From Myxococcales bacterium (GTDB taxonomy: Bacteria > Myxococcota_A > Polyangia > Polyangiales > Polyangiaceae): a DNA stretch of 64,000 nt. Made by a program: the position numbers and the translations under genes. This document shows positions 53,236 through 63,221 of this stretch, in pieces (positions within the stretch are counted from its first letter, which is position 1; each line of letters opens with the position of its first letter). The notes beneath the pieces were generated by a model. That model worked only from the letters and a program-made list of their open reading frames with translations. It had not been told where the DNA came from and made no database searches. The stretch lies in NCBI GenBank assembly GCA_016712525.1, contig JADJQX010000008.1, positions 1,361,001-1,425,000 of the forward strand. Direction: 5' to 3'.

Positions 53236-53276
53236 CATTCCAGGCGCCTGGAAATTTTTTCCAGGCGCCTGGAATG
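53236..53276. repeat. Doublet of CCAGGCGCCTGG palindromes (locus B)
   Basis: Two copies of the core TCCAGGCGCCTGGA, centres 21 bp apart. The pair can also fold as one perfect 18-bp stem with a 5-nt AT-rich loop. It lies between the terminator at 53175 and the end of trpS. The same core is paired at 26521-26572. Confidence 0.85.
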
Positions 53277-53315
53277 GAAAAGACCCTCGCCCCGAGGGGC
53301 ATCGGGCGCGTGCCG

Positions 53316-54398
53316 TCAGGGGCGCATGCGGAGGTCGCGCAGGCCGTAGTCGAGGCGCATGGCCTGCTTCGCCAAGTAGAGCGTCTCTTCGGCCACGCGG
53401 TTCGCGCGGTCGGTGTGCGCGCGCAGGATCTCGAGCACGCGCGCGTCGCCCTTCTCGCCCTCGAGCGCGGCCCTCCGCTCACGCATGGGGGCGAGCGTCT
53501 CCTCGAGGGCGGCGGCGATGTCGGCTTTGACGTGGCCGTCGCCGATGTTGTCGCCGCGCGAGTAGCGGTCCTCGAGCTCCTTCACCTTGGCTTCGTCCTT
53601 GATGAACGCGCGCACGTAGGTGAAGAGGGCGTTCGTGATGTCGCCCGGCTCGGTCATCGACTGGCGGCCCGTGTAGAGCTGCCCGAGCTTCTTTTTGACC
53701 TCTTTGGTGGAGTCGGTCAGGTAGATGACGTTGCCGAGGCTCTTCGACATTTTGTTCTTCCCGTCGGTGCCGGGGAGGCGGCCGATGCGCCCCACGAGCG
53801 CCTGCGGGATGCCGAAGACGCCGCCGTTCGGGAGGTGCTCCTCGTCGGGCATCTCGGGCGCGACCTTCGTGTACGTCCAGTTGAACCTGCGCGCGACCTC
53901 GCGGCACATCTCGATGTGCGCGACCTGATCCTCGCCGACCGGGATGAGCTCGGGGCGGAACGCGAGGATGTCGGCGCACTGACCGACCGCGTAGAGCGGG
54001 AAGCCGAAGCTGTACCGATCGCCGAGATCCTTGAGCTCGATCTCGGTCTTGAGCGTGGGGTTTCGCATGACCCGGTTGAACGGGAGCAGCATCGCGAAGT
54101 ACCACGAGAGCTCGGCGATCGCGGGGATCTCGGTCTGCAAGACGAGCGTCGAGCGCTCTGGATCGATGCCCGCGGCGAGCCAGTCCTTCGCGATCTCGAG
54201 CGTGTCCCTGCGGATGTCGTCGGGGCGATCGGCGCGCGTCGTGAAGGCGTGCATGTTCGCGAGCAAGAAGAAACACTCGTAGTCGTCTTGCAGGCGAACG
54301 CGGTTCTCGAGCGACCCGACCCAGTGGCCGATGTGGAGGCGGCCCGTGGGCGTGTCACCGGTGAGGATGCGAGGGCGAGGCGTAGAAGGAGCGGTCAC
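53316..54398 (-). CDS. trpS: Tryptophan-tRNA ligase
   Basis: 360 residues with the class I signatures GRLHIGHWVGSL (HIGH) and GKNKMSKSLGN (KMSKS). Between them are the Trp-pocket segments ELSWYFAMLLPFNRVMRN and VGEDQVAHIEMCREVARRF. It charges tRNA-Trp with tryptophan in the cytoplasm. Length fits the bacterial enzyme, which is about 330-340 residues, with a few extra residues at both ends. The TPR lipoprotein gene ends 53 bp upstream on the same strand. Confidence 0.97.
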   Translation of the reverse strand: MTAPSTPRPRILTGDTPTGRLHIGHWVGSLENRVRLQDDYECFFLLANMHAFTTRADRPDDIRRDTLEIAKDWLAAGIDPERSTLVLQTEIPAIAELSWYFAMLLPFNRVMRNPTLKTEIELKDLGDRYSFGFPLYAVGQCADILAFRPELIPVGEDQVAHIEMCREVARRFNWTYTKVAPEMPDEEHLPNGGVFGIPQALVGRIGRLPGTDGKNKMSKSLGNVIYLTDSTKEVKKKLGQLYTGRQSMTEPGDITNALFTYVRAFIKDEAKVKELEDRYSRGDNIGDGHVKADIAAALEETLAPMRERRAALEGEKGDARVLEILRAHTDRANRVAEETLYLAKQAMRLDYGLRDLRMRP

Positions 54399-54451
54399 GC
54401 GCCCACCCTACCGCGAGTGGGCGCGTTTTTCCCGGGATATGTCGCCGCGGC

Positions 54452-55645
54452 TCAGAGGTCTTGGGCGACCGCGCAGCCCGCGCCGTCGACGTGGAGCTTG
54501 CGGCCGTCGATGGTGACCTTGGGGCCCTTGCCGTCGTCGGTGTAGCCCACCGTGGCCACGATGCGCTTCTTGGCCGCGTCGAACACCACGTACGTGACGC
54601 TGGGATCGTCCGTGCTGCAGGCCGACGACACCGGCGTGTCGTTCTCGCCGCACTCGGTGAGCTCGCCGCCGTCCGCCTCGCACACGGGGACGCGCATGCC
54701 CGCGGCGTGCACGACCTTGACGAGCCTGAGCCCGGACGACTCGCTCGTCGTCACCGAGATGTCCCCGCCGCACGGGAAGTCGTAATACGTAGACACCGTG
54801 TCGACGCCGAAGAGGAGCCCGTCCGGCGTCTTCAGGTAGGGGTGAATCTCCCACGCGCCGCCGCCGTCCTCGCCGCCCGCTTGGTACGCCACGACGAAGT
54901 CTTGGGCCTCCTTGGGGATGCGCGCGAAGAGCCCGGTCTTCGCCTCGTCGTTCGAGCCGACCTTGGTCTGGTCCTTCGCCTCGGTCTTCAGCGCGTCGAA
55001 CATCGCCTGGAAGTCTTTCGCGAGCTTCGCGCGGGTGTTCTGGGTCTCGACGTCGGCCACGCAGGTCGACGTGCCCGCCTTGGTGGCCGCGGCCTTGGTG
55101 GGCGCGAGCACGTTCGACTTGGCGAACGACGCCTTGGCCTCCTCGGCGTGCCCGAGCTTCTCGGCGACGAGCCCGTGGTTGTAGTGGATCTGCCCGAGCA
55201 GCTTCGGGTCCTTGGTCGACGCCTCGGCCTCACGCAGATCCTTGCGCGCGTCTTCGAGCTTTCCGGCGAGGAGCTTCGCGTACCCTCGCTCCGAGAGGGC
55301 GCGCGCGTCGCCGGGGAGGGCCTTGAGCGCCGCGTCGAAGGCCGCGATGGCCTCGTCGTATTTCTTCGCGAGCGTCGCCGCGCGCCCTTTCTTGAGGGCC
55401 TCGGTGTAGGCCTTCGCGGTCTCCTTCGAGATGGCCGTCTTCCCCTTTGGAGCGGCGGAGGAGCTCGCCTGGGGCGCGGCGGAGGCCTGTGCCTTCGCGC
55501 TCGCAGACGCTTGCGGTGCCGACGCCGTGGACGCCTGTGGTGCGGCGCTCGCGGCGGGCTTCTGCCCCTCCGGTTCGGATTTGGTGCACGCGGCGACCGT
55601 GAGAGACGAGGCGAGGAGCACGAACGACAGGCGAGAGAGCTTCAT
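54452..55645 (-). CDS. TPR-repeat lipoprotein
   Basis: 397 residues. Lipobox VAAC gives Cys20. A linker of Ala/Ser/Gln repeats (ASAAPQASTASAPQASASAK) reaches about residue 68. TPR helices (about 75-190) follow, for example LAKKYDEAIAAFDAALKALP and IHYNHGLVAEKLGHAEEAKA. The C-terminal half is an unknown beta-rich domain with several Cys (STYYDFPCGG, VCEADGGELTECG). Exported, lipid-anchored; probably a protein-interaction platform. Terminal region folds with Cys pairs. Function unknown; upstream of trpS. Confidence 0.85.
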   Translation of the reverse strand: MKLSRLSFVLLASSLTVAACTKSEPEGQKPAASAAPQASTASAPQASASAKAQASAAPQASSSAAPKGKTAISKETAKAYTEALKKGRAATLAKKYDEAIAAFDAALKALPGDARALSERGYAKLLAGKLEDARKDLREAEASTKDPKLLGQIHYNHGLVAEKLGHAEEAKASFAKSNVLAPTKAAATKAGTSTCVADVETQNTRAKLAKDFQAMFDALKTEAKDQTKVGSNDEAKTGLFARIPKEAQDFVVAYQAGGEDGGGAWEIHPYLKTPDGLLFGVDTVSTYYDFPCGGDISVTTSESSGLRLVKVVHAAGMRVPVCEADGGELTECGENDTPVSSACSTDDPSVTYVVFDAAKKRIVATVGYTDDGKGPKVTIDGRKLHVDGAGCAVAQDL

Positions 55646-55803
55646 CGTGCCCCCAGGCTTTCACGAAACGGGCGCGCCTGGAACGTGGTGCGTCCCCACG
55701 GCGAGAATGAATAATGGTGTCGAGCGCTTGCGTGGCGCCACAAAGGCCGAAAGGCCACCCTGGGTGGGGCGGCCTTCCGACATACACGAGCGCGAGGCGT
55801 CGC

Positions 55804-57093
<1,290 letters not shown>

Positions 57094-57429
57094 GGTGGCC
57101 TCCACGGGGGGCTAACGGTGCTTTTCGGGGACGGGGCTTACAGAGTCGTCAATCGAGCCGCGGCCGCAGCTCTGGGCCCGCGTTTATACCTAGGTTTTGC
57201 CGCAACGCGAACACCAAACCTGGTGCACTGCGCAATGGTTTTTGCGGGCACCTCGGCCGTTCGTCAAGCCCTTGGAATTGAAGGACTTTTTGTAGCCGAG
57301 AGGCTCACGATGGGCCGCACGCCCGTTCAGGAGCGTGACGAACCTCGAGCTTACGATGCCGCACGCGCTCGGCACGTCGCGGCGATCGCGAGCCCGGCGC
57401 CGTCGAGCGGGCGCCGGTCCACATGCAGA
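57094..57429. other. Intergenic region with the gltA control region
   Basis: Between the gltA start and the end of the upp-like gene, both minus strand. It includes the putative -10 TATAAA at 57183-57188 and the Shine-Dalgarno GGAGG upstream of the gltA GTG. No gene or repeat is evident. Confidence 0.45.
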
Positions 57430-58245
57430 CTACACCCAAGCGTTGTTGAGGATCTCTCCGACGCCGCCTGCCCCGGGCACGATGTACTGGTGCTCGTCGA
57501 GGCCGCGCTCTTCGCTCCAGCGTTTGCCGGGCGTGGTAGCGAGCACGTCGGCCGGGGAGAGGCCGCGGTCGAGGCGGAGCGCGTAGATCACCGTGTCGGG
57601 GTGCTTGTCGAGCACGTTGCGAATGTACTCGGGCGTGACGATGAGGTGCATCGTGATGCACTTCTTGGGCTTGCCCTCGAGCCGCGTTTTGTAGTGCGTG
57701 AGCGCGCTGTTGAGCGAAGAGCCCGTGGCCCCCATCGGGTCGGGGAACACCAAGATGCGGTCCTCGACGTCGCGGCCGATCTTCGCGTCGTGCCAGGTGG
57801 CGCCGACCACCTTCCCGTCGGCGTCGGTCGCGCGGGACATGAAGAGGTGGTCTTGCCGGACCCCCGCGGGATCGAGGACCTCGTTCAAGAGCTCGTAGAC
57901 GACCTGCGAGGGCATGGTGCCCGCGCGCGCGATGCCGATCGTGACCACCTGCGTGTTGGGATCGATCGCGAGCCCGCGGTAGACGGCCTCGGGCGCTTTG
58001 ATCACCATGCGCGTGGGCACGGCCACACGCTCGCGCGGGAACTCGGCCGCGACCATCACCTCGGAGAGCTTCTCGTAGAGCGTGCGCACGAGCCGCCCGA
58101 CCTCGGGCTGGACGGTGTCGCGCGCGCAGAGGCGGGCGAGCTGCGTCCACGCGAGCGGATCGTCGAGCAGGTGCACGTTGGGCCCGTACTCGTGGGCGAT
58201 CTCGAGGGGACGGTAGCGGCTCGTGGCGTACGCACTTTCGACCAT
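57430..58245 (-). CDS. upp: Uracil phosphoribosyltransferase-like protein
   Basis: 271 residues from ATG at 58245 (a GTG at 58266 is an alternative). Upp enzymes are usually near 208 residues, so the extra length lies mainly at the N-terminus and in internal loops. The phosphoribosyl-pyrophosphate site reads VFPDPMGATGSSLNSAL, and the uracil-binding C-terminus is QYIVPGAGGVGEILNNAWV. The reaction makes UMP from uracil and PRPP in pyrimidine salvage. The longer form and substitutions (GATGSS) suggest a divergent UPRT; substrate is not certain. Confidence 0.8.
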   Translation of the reverse strand: MVESAYATSRYRPLEIAHEYGPNVHLLDDPLAWTQLARLCARDTVQPEVGRLVRTLYEKLSEVMVAAEFPRERVAVPTRMVIKAPEAVYRGLAIDPNTQVVTIGIARAGTMPSQVVYELLNEVLDPAGVRQDHLFMSRATDADGKVVGATWHDAKIGRDVEDRILVFPDPMGATGSSLNSALTHYKTRLEGKPKKCITMHLIVTPEYIRNVLDKHPDTVIYALRLDRGLSPADVLATTPGKRWSEERGLDEHQYIVPGAGGVGEILNNAWV

Positions 58246-58284
58246 GCGCGCATCATGGCCCGGCACGAGGCTACGCGTCTACCG

Positions 58285-59448
58285 TCACGCCGCTCGTCGA
58301 CGCCGCCCTCGGAGCCACGAGAGCACGACGGCCGACACGGCGAGTGGCCATCCGCCCGCCGACAGGCCGCGACCCGAAATCGAGCAGCCGGCGAGCTCGT
58401 GCCCGGCAGAGCGGCTCGGCGCAGGCTCGGCCGCCGTGCGGAGGGAGACCTCGGCGCGCGCGGGGCTGCCCTTCACGGTCGCGACGAGGGGCCGGAGCCC
58501 ACCGCTCCGGGTGTGAGCGTACGTGAGCAGCTCTCCGCCCGGCCCGATCGGTTTGCCGCCGAGAACGAGGTCGAACGGAGCGCCATGGAGGATGGCGCCC
58601 TCTCCGTCCTTGGCCTGCACGTACACGTAGAAGCGCTGCTCCTTGTCCGCGGTCTTCGACGGCGGGTTCGGCTCGTCGGCCTGGGAGAAGATCTCGATTC
58701 CGGCGACGGCATCCGGCCCGACCACCTGCATCGGGAGGACCAGGGAGGCTTGGCCGGCGCGCGCCTCGAGCTCTCCCGCCACCTTGGCCGAAGCCGAGAG
58801 CTCGACGAGCTCGAGATCGGTCGTCTCGGCGACGGGCTCGGCCGTGACTCCGGCCGGGATCGTATAGGTGACCCCGGCGCGGCCACGGAGCTCTCGCCCG
58901 TCCGCGGCGAAGAGCTTCGTTTGCCACGTCGCCCGGCCCCCTTCGACCTGGCGAAGGACGGTCGTCTTCCCAGGGGCCTCCGGCTTCCGGTCGCCTTCGG
59001 TCGGGAGGTCCACCTGGGAGGCGAGCGCAGCGAGGTAGGGAGAGACCTCGAGGCGTCGTGGCGGGAGGACCTCGACGGGGAGGTCCACCGTGGTGCCGTC
59101 CGCGCCGACGAACCGGACCGTGGCCTTCCCTTCCGCGAGCGCGCGAACCCGGACCGTGGCCCGGCGGCATTCGTCCGAGAGAGCGGTCGTCTCCACGACG
59201 CGCAGGATTTCGGGCTTGTCCACGGTGATCGCGACGCGGACGTCTTTCGTCGTCGCGACGGACGACGCGACGATCGTCGCCACTCCGTCGACCGCGATGG
59301 GCCCGTTCGCGACGCCTCCACACACGGCCTCCGAGACGAGCGAGCTCGGCTCCACGTCGCAACCTCGACCCACGTTCTCTTCGTTCGAGGTGCATCCGAG
59401 CAACAAAGCCAACGTGCCGAGCGCGATGGTCAAGCGAAGGTCCTTCAT
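58285..59448 (-). CDS. Ig-like lipoprotein with MYXO-CTERM-like tail
   Basis: 387 residues. Lipobox LLGC gives Cys19. Beta-rich Ig-like segments follow: VRVRALAEGKATVRFVGADG, LVELSASAKVAGELEARAG and QRFYVYVQAKDGEGAIL. The C-terminus has GHELAGCSISG, a hydrophobic helix and RGRRRR, a MYXO-CTERM-type tail on a protein that also has an N-terminal lipobox. Both ends are then processed. Exported to the surface; function unknown. The gene precedes the efflux pair by 175 bp. Confidence 0.85.
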   Translation of the reverse strand: MKDLRLTIALGTLALLLGCTSNEENVGRGCDVEPSSLVSEAVCGGVANGPIAVDGVATIVASSVATTKDVRVAITVDKPEILRVVETTALSDECRRATVRVRALAEGKATVRFVGADGTTVDLPVEVLPPRRLEVSPYLAALASQVDLPTEGDRKPEAPGKTTVLRQVEGGRATWQTKLFAADGRELRGRAGVTYTIPAGVTAEPVAETTDLELVELSASAKVAGELEARAGQASLVLPMQVVGPDAVAGIEIFSQADEPNPPSKTADKEQRFYVYVQAKDGEGAILHGAPFDLVLGGKPIGPGGELLTYAHTRSGGLRPLVATVKGSPARAEVSLRTAAEPAPSRSAGHELAGCSISGRGLSAGGWPLAVSAVVLSWLRGRRRRAA

Positions 59449-59623
59449 GCTGGGCGGCGGAGCAAGGCGTATGCCGCGCCGATATTCAGCGATTCCGTTC
59501 GTCTCCGGCTGGCCCCGTGACGGGACGACGACGTCCGCGCGACACGGTGATCAGGGGGCGCGCTCGCCGCACGGCGCATGCCCGTGACCGCCGGGGCGCG
59601 TCCATCGTTGCTTCCCCGGGCGC

Positions 59624-61198
59624 TCAGTGCCCCGCGTCGACCTGGGCGCCCTTCGCGGGCTTGCCGAGCAAGAGCACGAGAGGGAGGCACACGAGCACGA
59701 TGAGCGCGGCCACGTAGAAGCAGTCGTTGAAGCTGAGGACCGCCGACTGGAGGCGCACCTGCCCCTCGACCATGGCGAGCGCCGCGGCCTTGGCCTTGTC
59801 GGCCGCCATGCCCTTGGCCGTGAGCATCTGCGCGATCCCCTCGAGGCGGCCCGTCGCGAGCGGATTCCCGGAAGACACGGCCTCGGACAGGCGCGCCGTG
59901 TGGTGCACCTGGCGAGTCGAGAGCACGGAGGTCATGAGCGCGATGCCGATGCTGCCACCGAGCTGCCGCGTGAGGTTGAAGATACCGGTGGCCGCGGGCA
60001 TGTCCGCCTTGGGGAGCGGGCCGATCGTCGCGAGGCTGAGCGGGAGGAACATGAAGACGGTGGCGGCGCCACGGAGCACGAGGGCGACCTGGAGGTCGTC
60101 GGCCGACGAGAGCGGGCTCAGGTTTCCGAGCATGAGGATGGCACCGACGAGGCCGAGCGCGCCCGCCGCGATGAGCATGCGAGGATCGAGCTTCTGCGCG
60201 AGCTTGGCCGCGACCGGCATCATGAAGGCGCTCGCGAGGGCGCCCGGGAGCAGCATGAGGCCCGTCTGCTGCGCCGTGTATTTCAGCACGCTCTGGGCGA
60301 AGATCGGCACGGCGAAGAGCGCGCCGTAGAGGCTCATCCCGAGCACCATCGAGAACGCGGCGCCCCCCGCGAGCGATCTGTGGCGGAGGACCCGAAGATC
60401 GACCACGGGGTACGCGATGGTGAGCTGCCGCCACACGAAGGTCGCGAGGCCGCCGACGGCCACCACGGCGAGCAGGATCATCTCGTCGGAGTCGAACCAG
60501 CCGTGGCTGTGCCCTTCTTCGAGGAGGAACTGGAGGGCGCCGAGGCCCACGACGAGGAGCGCGAGGCCGAGCCAGTCGACGCGGGTCTCTCTCTTCGCGA
60601 GGGGCGCGCCGTCCTCCGGGAGGAACGTGAGCGCCATGAACACGGCGAAGATGCCGATGGGCAGGTTGATGTAGAAGATCCAGCGCCAGTCGAGGTTCGT
60701 GACGATGTAGCCGCCGAGCACGGGGCCGATGGCGGGGCCTGCGATGGCCACGACGCCGAACAGCGCCTGCGCCTTGCCCTGCTCGGATTTGGGGAACGTC
60801 TCGAAGAGGATCGACTGGGCCTTCGCGAGGAGGCCGCCCCCCGTGAGCCCTTGCAGCACACGCGCGAGCACGAGCATCGGCAACGTGGTCGACAGGCCGC
60901 ACATCACCGACGAGAGCGTGAAGCCCACCAGCGAAAAGACGAAATACCGTTTCTTTCCGAAGGTATCGCCGAGCCAAGCGGCGAGCGGCAGCACGATCAC
61001 GTTGGCGATCGCGTAGCTCGTGATGACCCAGCCCACCTCGGAGAGCGTGGCGCCGAGCGAGCTCTGCATGTCGGTCAGGGCGACGTTCACGATGCTCGAG
61101 TCGACGATCTCGAGCAGGGCCGCGAGCGCCGCGGTGATGGCGATGAGCCACCGACGCGAGCTCGGATCGGAGGCTCCTGCGAGTGCGACCGCGCTCAT
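59624..61198 (-). CDS. DHA2 family MFS multidrug efflux transporter (EmrB-like)
   Basis: 524 residues with fourteen helices. Family marks are EIVDSSIVNVALTDMQSSLG in helix 1, WVITSYAIANVIVLPLAAWLG, LARVLQGLTGGGLLAKAQSI, and the antiporter motif GPAIGPVLGGYIV. EmrB-type pumps work with an adaptor and TolC to expel drugs or toxic compounds using proton motive force. The adaptor gene is 7 bp upstream. The divergent TetR beyond it is the likely repressor. Confidence 0.94.
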   Translation of the reverse strand: MSAVALAGASDPSSRRWLIAITAALAALLEIVDSSIVNVALTDMQSSLGATLSEVGWVITSYAIANVIVLPLAAWLGDTFGKKRYFVFSLVGFTLSSVMCGLSTTLPMLVLARVLQGLTGGGLLAKAQSILFETFPKSEQGKAQALFGVVAIAGPAIGPVLGGYIVTNLDWRWIFYINLPIGIFAVFMALTFLPEDGAPLAKRETRVDWLGLALLVVGLGALQFLLEEGHSHGWFDSDEMILLAVVAVGGLATFVWRQLTIAYPVVDLRVLRHRSLAGGAAFSMVLGMSLYGALFAVPIFAQSVLKYTAQQTGLMLLPGALASAFMMPVAAKLAQKLDPRMLIAAGALGLVGAILMLGNLSPLSSADDLQVALVLRGAATVFMFLPLSLATIGPLPKADMPAATGIFNLTRQLGGSIGIALMTSVLSTRQVHHTARLSEAVSSGNPLATGRLEGIAQMLTAKGMAADKAKAAALAMVEGQVRLQSAVLSFNDCFYVAALIVLVCLPLVLLLGKPAKGAQVDAGH

Positions 61199-61205
61199 GA
61201 GGGCC

Positions 61206-62447
61206 TCACTTGCGGACGTCGACCACGACCTCGACGCTCATGCCGGGCCTGAGCGACACGCCATCGGGGACCTCGAACGTCTTGATGCGCACCGGGATGC
61301 GCTGCACGACCTTCGTGTAGTTGCCGCTCGCGTTGTCGGGCGGGAGGAGCGAAAAACGCGAGCCGGTCGCGGCGCTCATGCTCTCGATTTCGCCGCGGAG
61401 CTCTCGCCCCGGGTAGGCGTCGACCGTGAAGGTCACGGGCTGCCCCACGTGCATCGCGCCGAGCTGCGTCTCTTTGAAGTTCGCTACGACCCAAGGGGCC
61501 GCGTCAGGGACGAGCATGCCGACGCTCGTGCCAGGGCCGATCATCTGGCCTTCGGAGATCGACTTCTTCGAGACGATGCCGTCGTGAGGAGCGACGATCG
61601 AGGTCCACGAGAGCTCGAGTGCGGCGATGTCGCGCGCGGCTCGAGCCGTCTGCACCGAGGCTCTCGCCGTCTCTGCGCGGGCGTGGGCCTGGGCGATGAA
61701 TGCGTCGACGTCGCTCGCCTGTTCGAGGCGGGCCGAGGCCTCTGCGACGCGGCTTTGCGCGGATCCGACGCTCGCGCGGGTGCCCTCGGCGGTGCTCTTG
61801 GCTTGTTCGTAGCCGGCCTTGGCGTTCTCGTGGGCGGACTTGGCGCGATCGAGCTGAGAGGCCGGGAGCGCGCCTTTGTCGAAGAGCGACTGGATGCGAT
61901 CGAGCTCGAGCTTCGCCTCGTCGAACGAGGCCTTCGCCGCGAGGACGCGCGCGTCGGCGGCCGCGATCTGCTCGCGGGTCTGCGTGGCGGTGTACGCCGC
62001 ACCCGAGAGCGAAGCGGAGGCGATCGACTTCTGCCCGCGCGCGTTTCGTTCGGCGATTTTCGCGTCTTCGTCGGCGGCGCGGGCCGCAGCCTCGGCTTGG
62101 GCTACGGCGGCCTCGGCCTGGGCGAGGCGGGCTTTTTGTGGGGCCGCGTCGAGCTCGGCGAGCACGTCGCCCTTCTTGACGCGCTGGTTTTCGGTGAAGC
62201 GCACCTTGGCGACGACGCCGCCGGCGCGCGAGGGGACGGCGACCACCTCGGCGTCGACCTGAGCGTCGTCCGTGCGCTCACGCCCATGACGTGTGACGTA
62301 CGTGTATCCGATCGCGGCCACGGCCAGCGAGACGACGAGCGCCGCGATCGGGCGCCCACGCGCGGCGGGCTTGCCTGGCGAGACAGGACGTTCGACTTCG
62401 GGGGAGGTGGTGTGCTCGGGAGCTTCGGCGGATGTGACGGCGGCCAC
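61206..62447 (-). CDS. HlyD/EmrA family membrane fusion protein
   Basis: 413 residues from GTG at 62447, with GAGG upstream. After a short cytoplasmic part (Pro/Glu-rich) there is one helix (PIAALVVSLAVAAIGYTYVT), then the lipoyl-like segment, a long coiled coil (about 120-265) and the beta barrel with SWTSIVAPHDGIVSKKSISE. The end has PGMSVEVVVDVRK. It joins the inner-membrane MFS pump to an outer-membrane channel. Followed by the emrB-like gene after 7 bp; divergent from TetR. Confidence 0.93.
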   Translation of the reverse strand: MAAVTSAEAPEHTTSPEVERPVSPGKPAARGRPIAALVVSLAVAAIGYTYVTRHGRERTDDAQVDAEVVAVPSRAGGVVAKVRFTENQRVKKGDVLAELDAAPQKARLAQAEAAVAQAEAAARAADEDAKIAERNARGQKSIASASLSGAAYTATQTREQIAAADARVLAAKASFDEAKLELDRIQSLFDKGALPASQLDRAKSAHENAKAGYEQAKSTAEGTRASVGSAQSRVAEASARLEQASDVDAFIAQAHARAETARASVQTARAARDIAALELSWTSIVAPHDGIVSKKSISEGQMIGPGTSVGMLVPDAAPWVVANFKETQLGAMHVGQPVTFTVDAYPGRELRGEIESMSAATGSRFSLLPPDNASGNYTKVVQRIPVRIKTFEVPDGVSLRPGMSVEVVVDVRK

Positions 62448-62461
62448 GGGACCTCACTAAG

Positions 62462-62476
62462 GCTACGACACGTAGC
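62462..62476. promoter_or_regulatory. Possible TetR operator
   Basis: The palindrome GCTACG-ACA-CGTAGC (15 bp) lies in the 97-bp divergent region between the efflux adaptor and TetR genes, where a TetR-family repressor would bind. GTGTAGCG, a half-like site, lies 20 bp further. Confidence 0.5.
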
Positions 62477-62544
62477 GTTATGGGTGTAGCGCCGGGAGAC
62501 CCTTAAAGCAACTCCCCGTTGCGTTTTTGATCGTTCATGCCCAA

Positions 62545-63210
62545 ATGGATCGTGTGTCGGACGAAACGAAGACCAGCGCCTCGCCCGTTGCCCAGGCCGA
62601 CCGGCCGTCGGTGCCCCGAAAGCGCGAGGGAGGGAGGAGCGCGAGGGTCGTCGAGGCGGTCATGGAGGCGACGCTCGAGGAGGTGGCGAGCCGTGGGTAC
62701 GGGGCGCTGTCGATCGAAGCGGTGGCGGCGCGAGCCGGGGTCGCGAAGACCACGATCTATCGCCGGTGGCCGACGCGAGCGGAGCTGACGCGGCATGCGC
62801 TGAGCGCCGAGCTTGCGGCGAGACCTCCGGTGGCCGACACGGGAGATCTGCTCGACGACCTTACGGCGAGCACGCTGGAGAACGTCAAACGACTGGCGAC
62901 GCCGAGGGGGCTCGCGCTCGTGCGGGTGGTGTACGCCGAGGGAGGGGACCCGGAGCTCGCCGAGCTCATTCGGGCGTTTCGGGTCGAGGCTCGACGAGGA
63001 GCCAAGACGCGGATCGGAGCGGCCATCGAGCGGGGTGAGGTTCCGCGCGAGATCGATGTGGCCTACCTGCTCGACACGCTGGCCGCGGTCGTCCACCACC
63101 GGGTGGTGTTGATCGGAGCAGTCCCGTCGAGGGCCGAGGTGCGGCGCCTGGTGGCGCGATCGCTCGCAGGGGCGTGCATCGAGACGGACAAGAGCGGCGC
63201 CCCTGTGTGA
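62545..63210 (+). CDS. TetR family transcriptional regulator
   Basis: 221 residues from ATG at 62545; a TTG at 62527 would add six residues. The HTH is at about 40-70: RGYGALSIEAVAARAGVAKT followed by TIYRRWPTRAELTRHALSAE. The C-terminal ligand-binding part is helical (STLENVKRLATPRGLALVRV) and matches the TetR_C_16/AcrR-like group. It likely represses the divergent efflux pair through the nearby palindrome. Cytoplasmic. Downstream is the 63-kb repeat block. Confidence 0.92.
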   Translation: MDRVSDETKTSASPVAQADRPSVPRKREGGRSARVVEAVMEATLEEVASRGYGALSIEAVAARAGVAKTTIYRRWPTRAELTRHALSAELAARPPVADTGDLLDDLTASTLENVKRLATPRGLALVRVVYAEGGDPELAELIRAFRVEARRGAKTRIGAAIERGEVPREIDVAYLLDTLAAVVHHRVVLIGAVPSRAEVRRLVARSLAGACIETDKSGAPV

Positions 63211-63221
63211 GGCGCGGAGAG

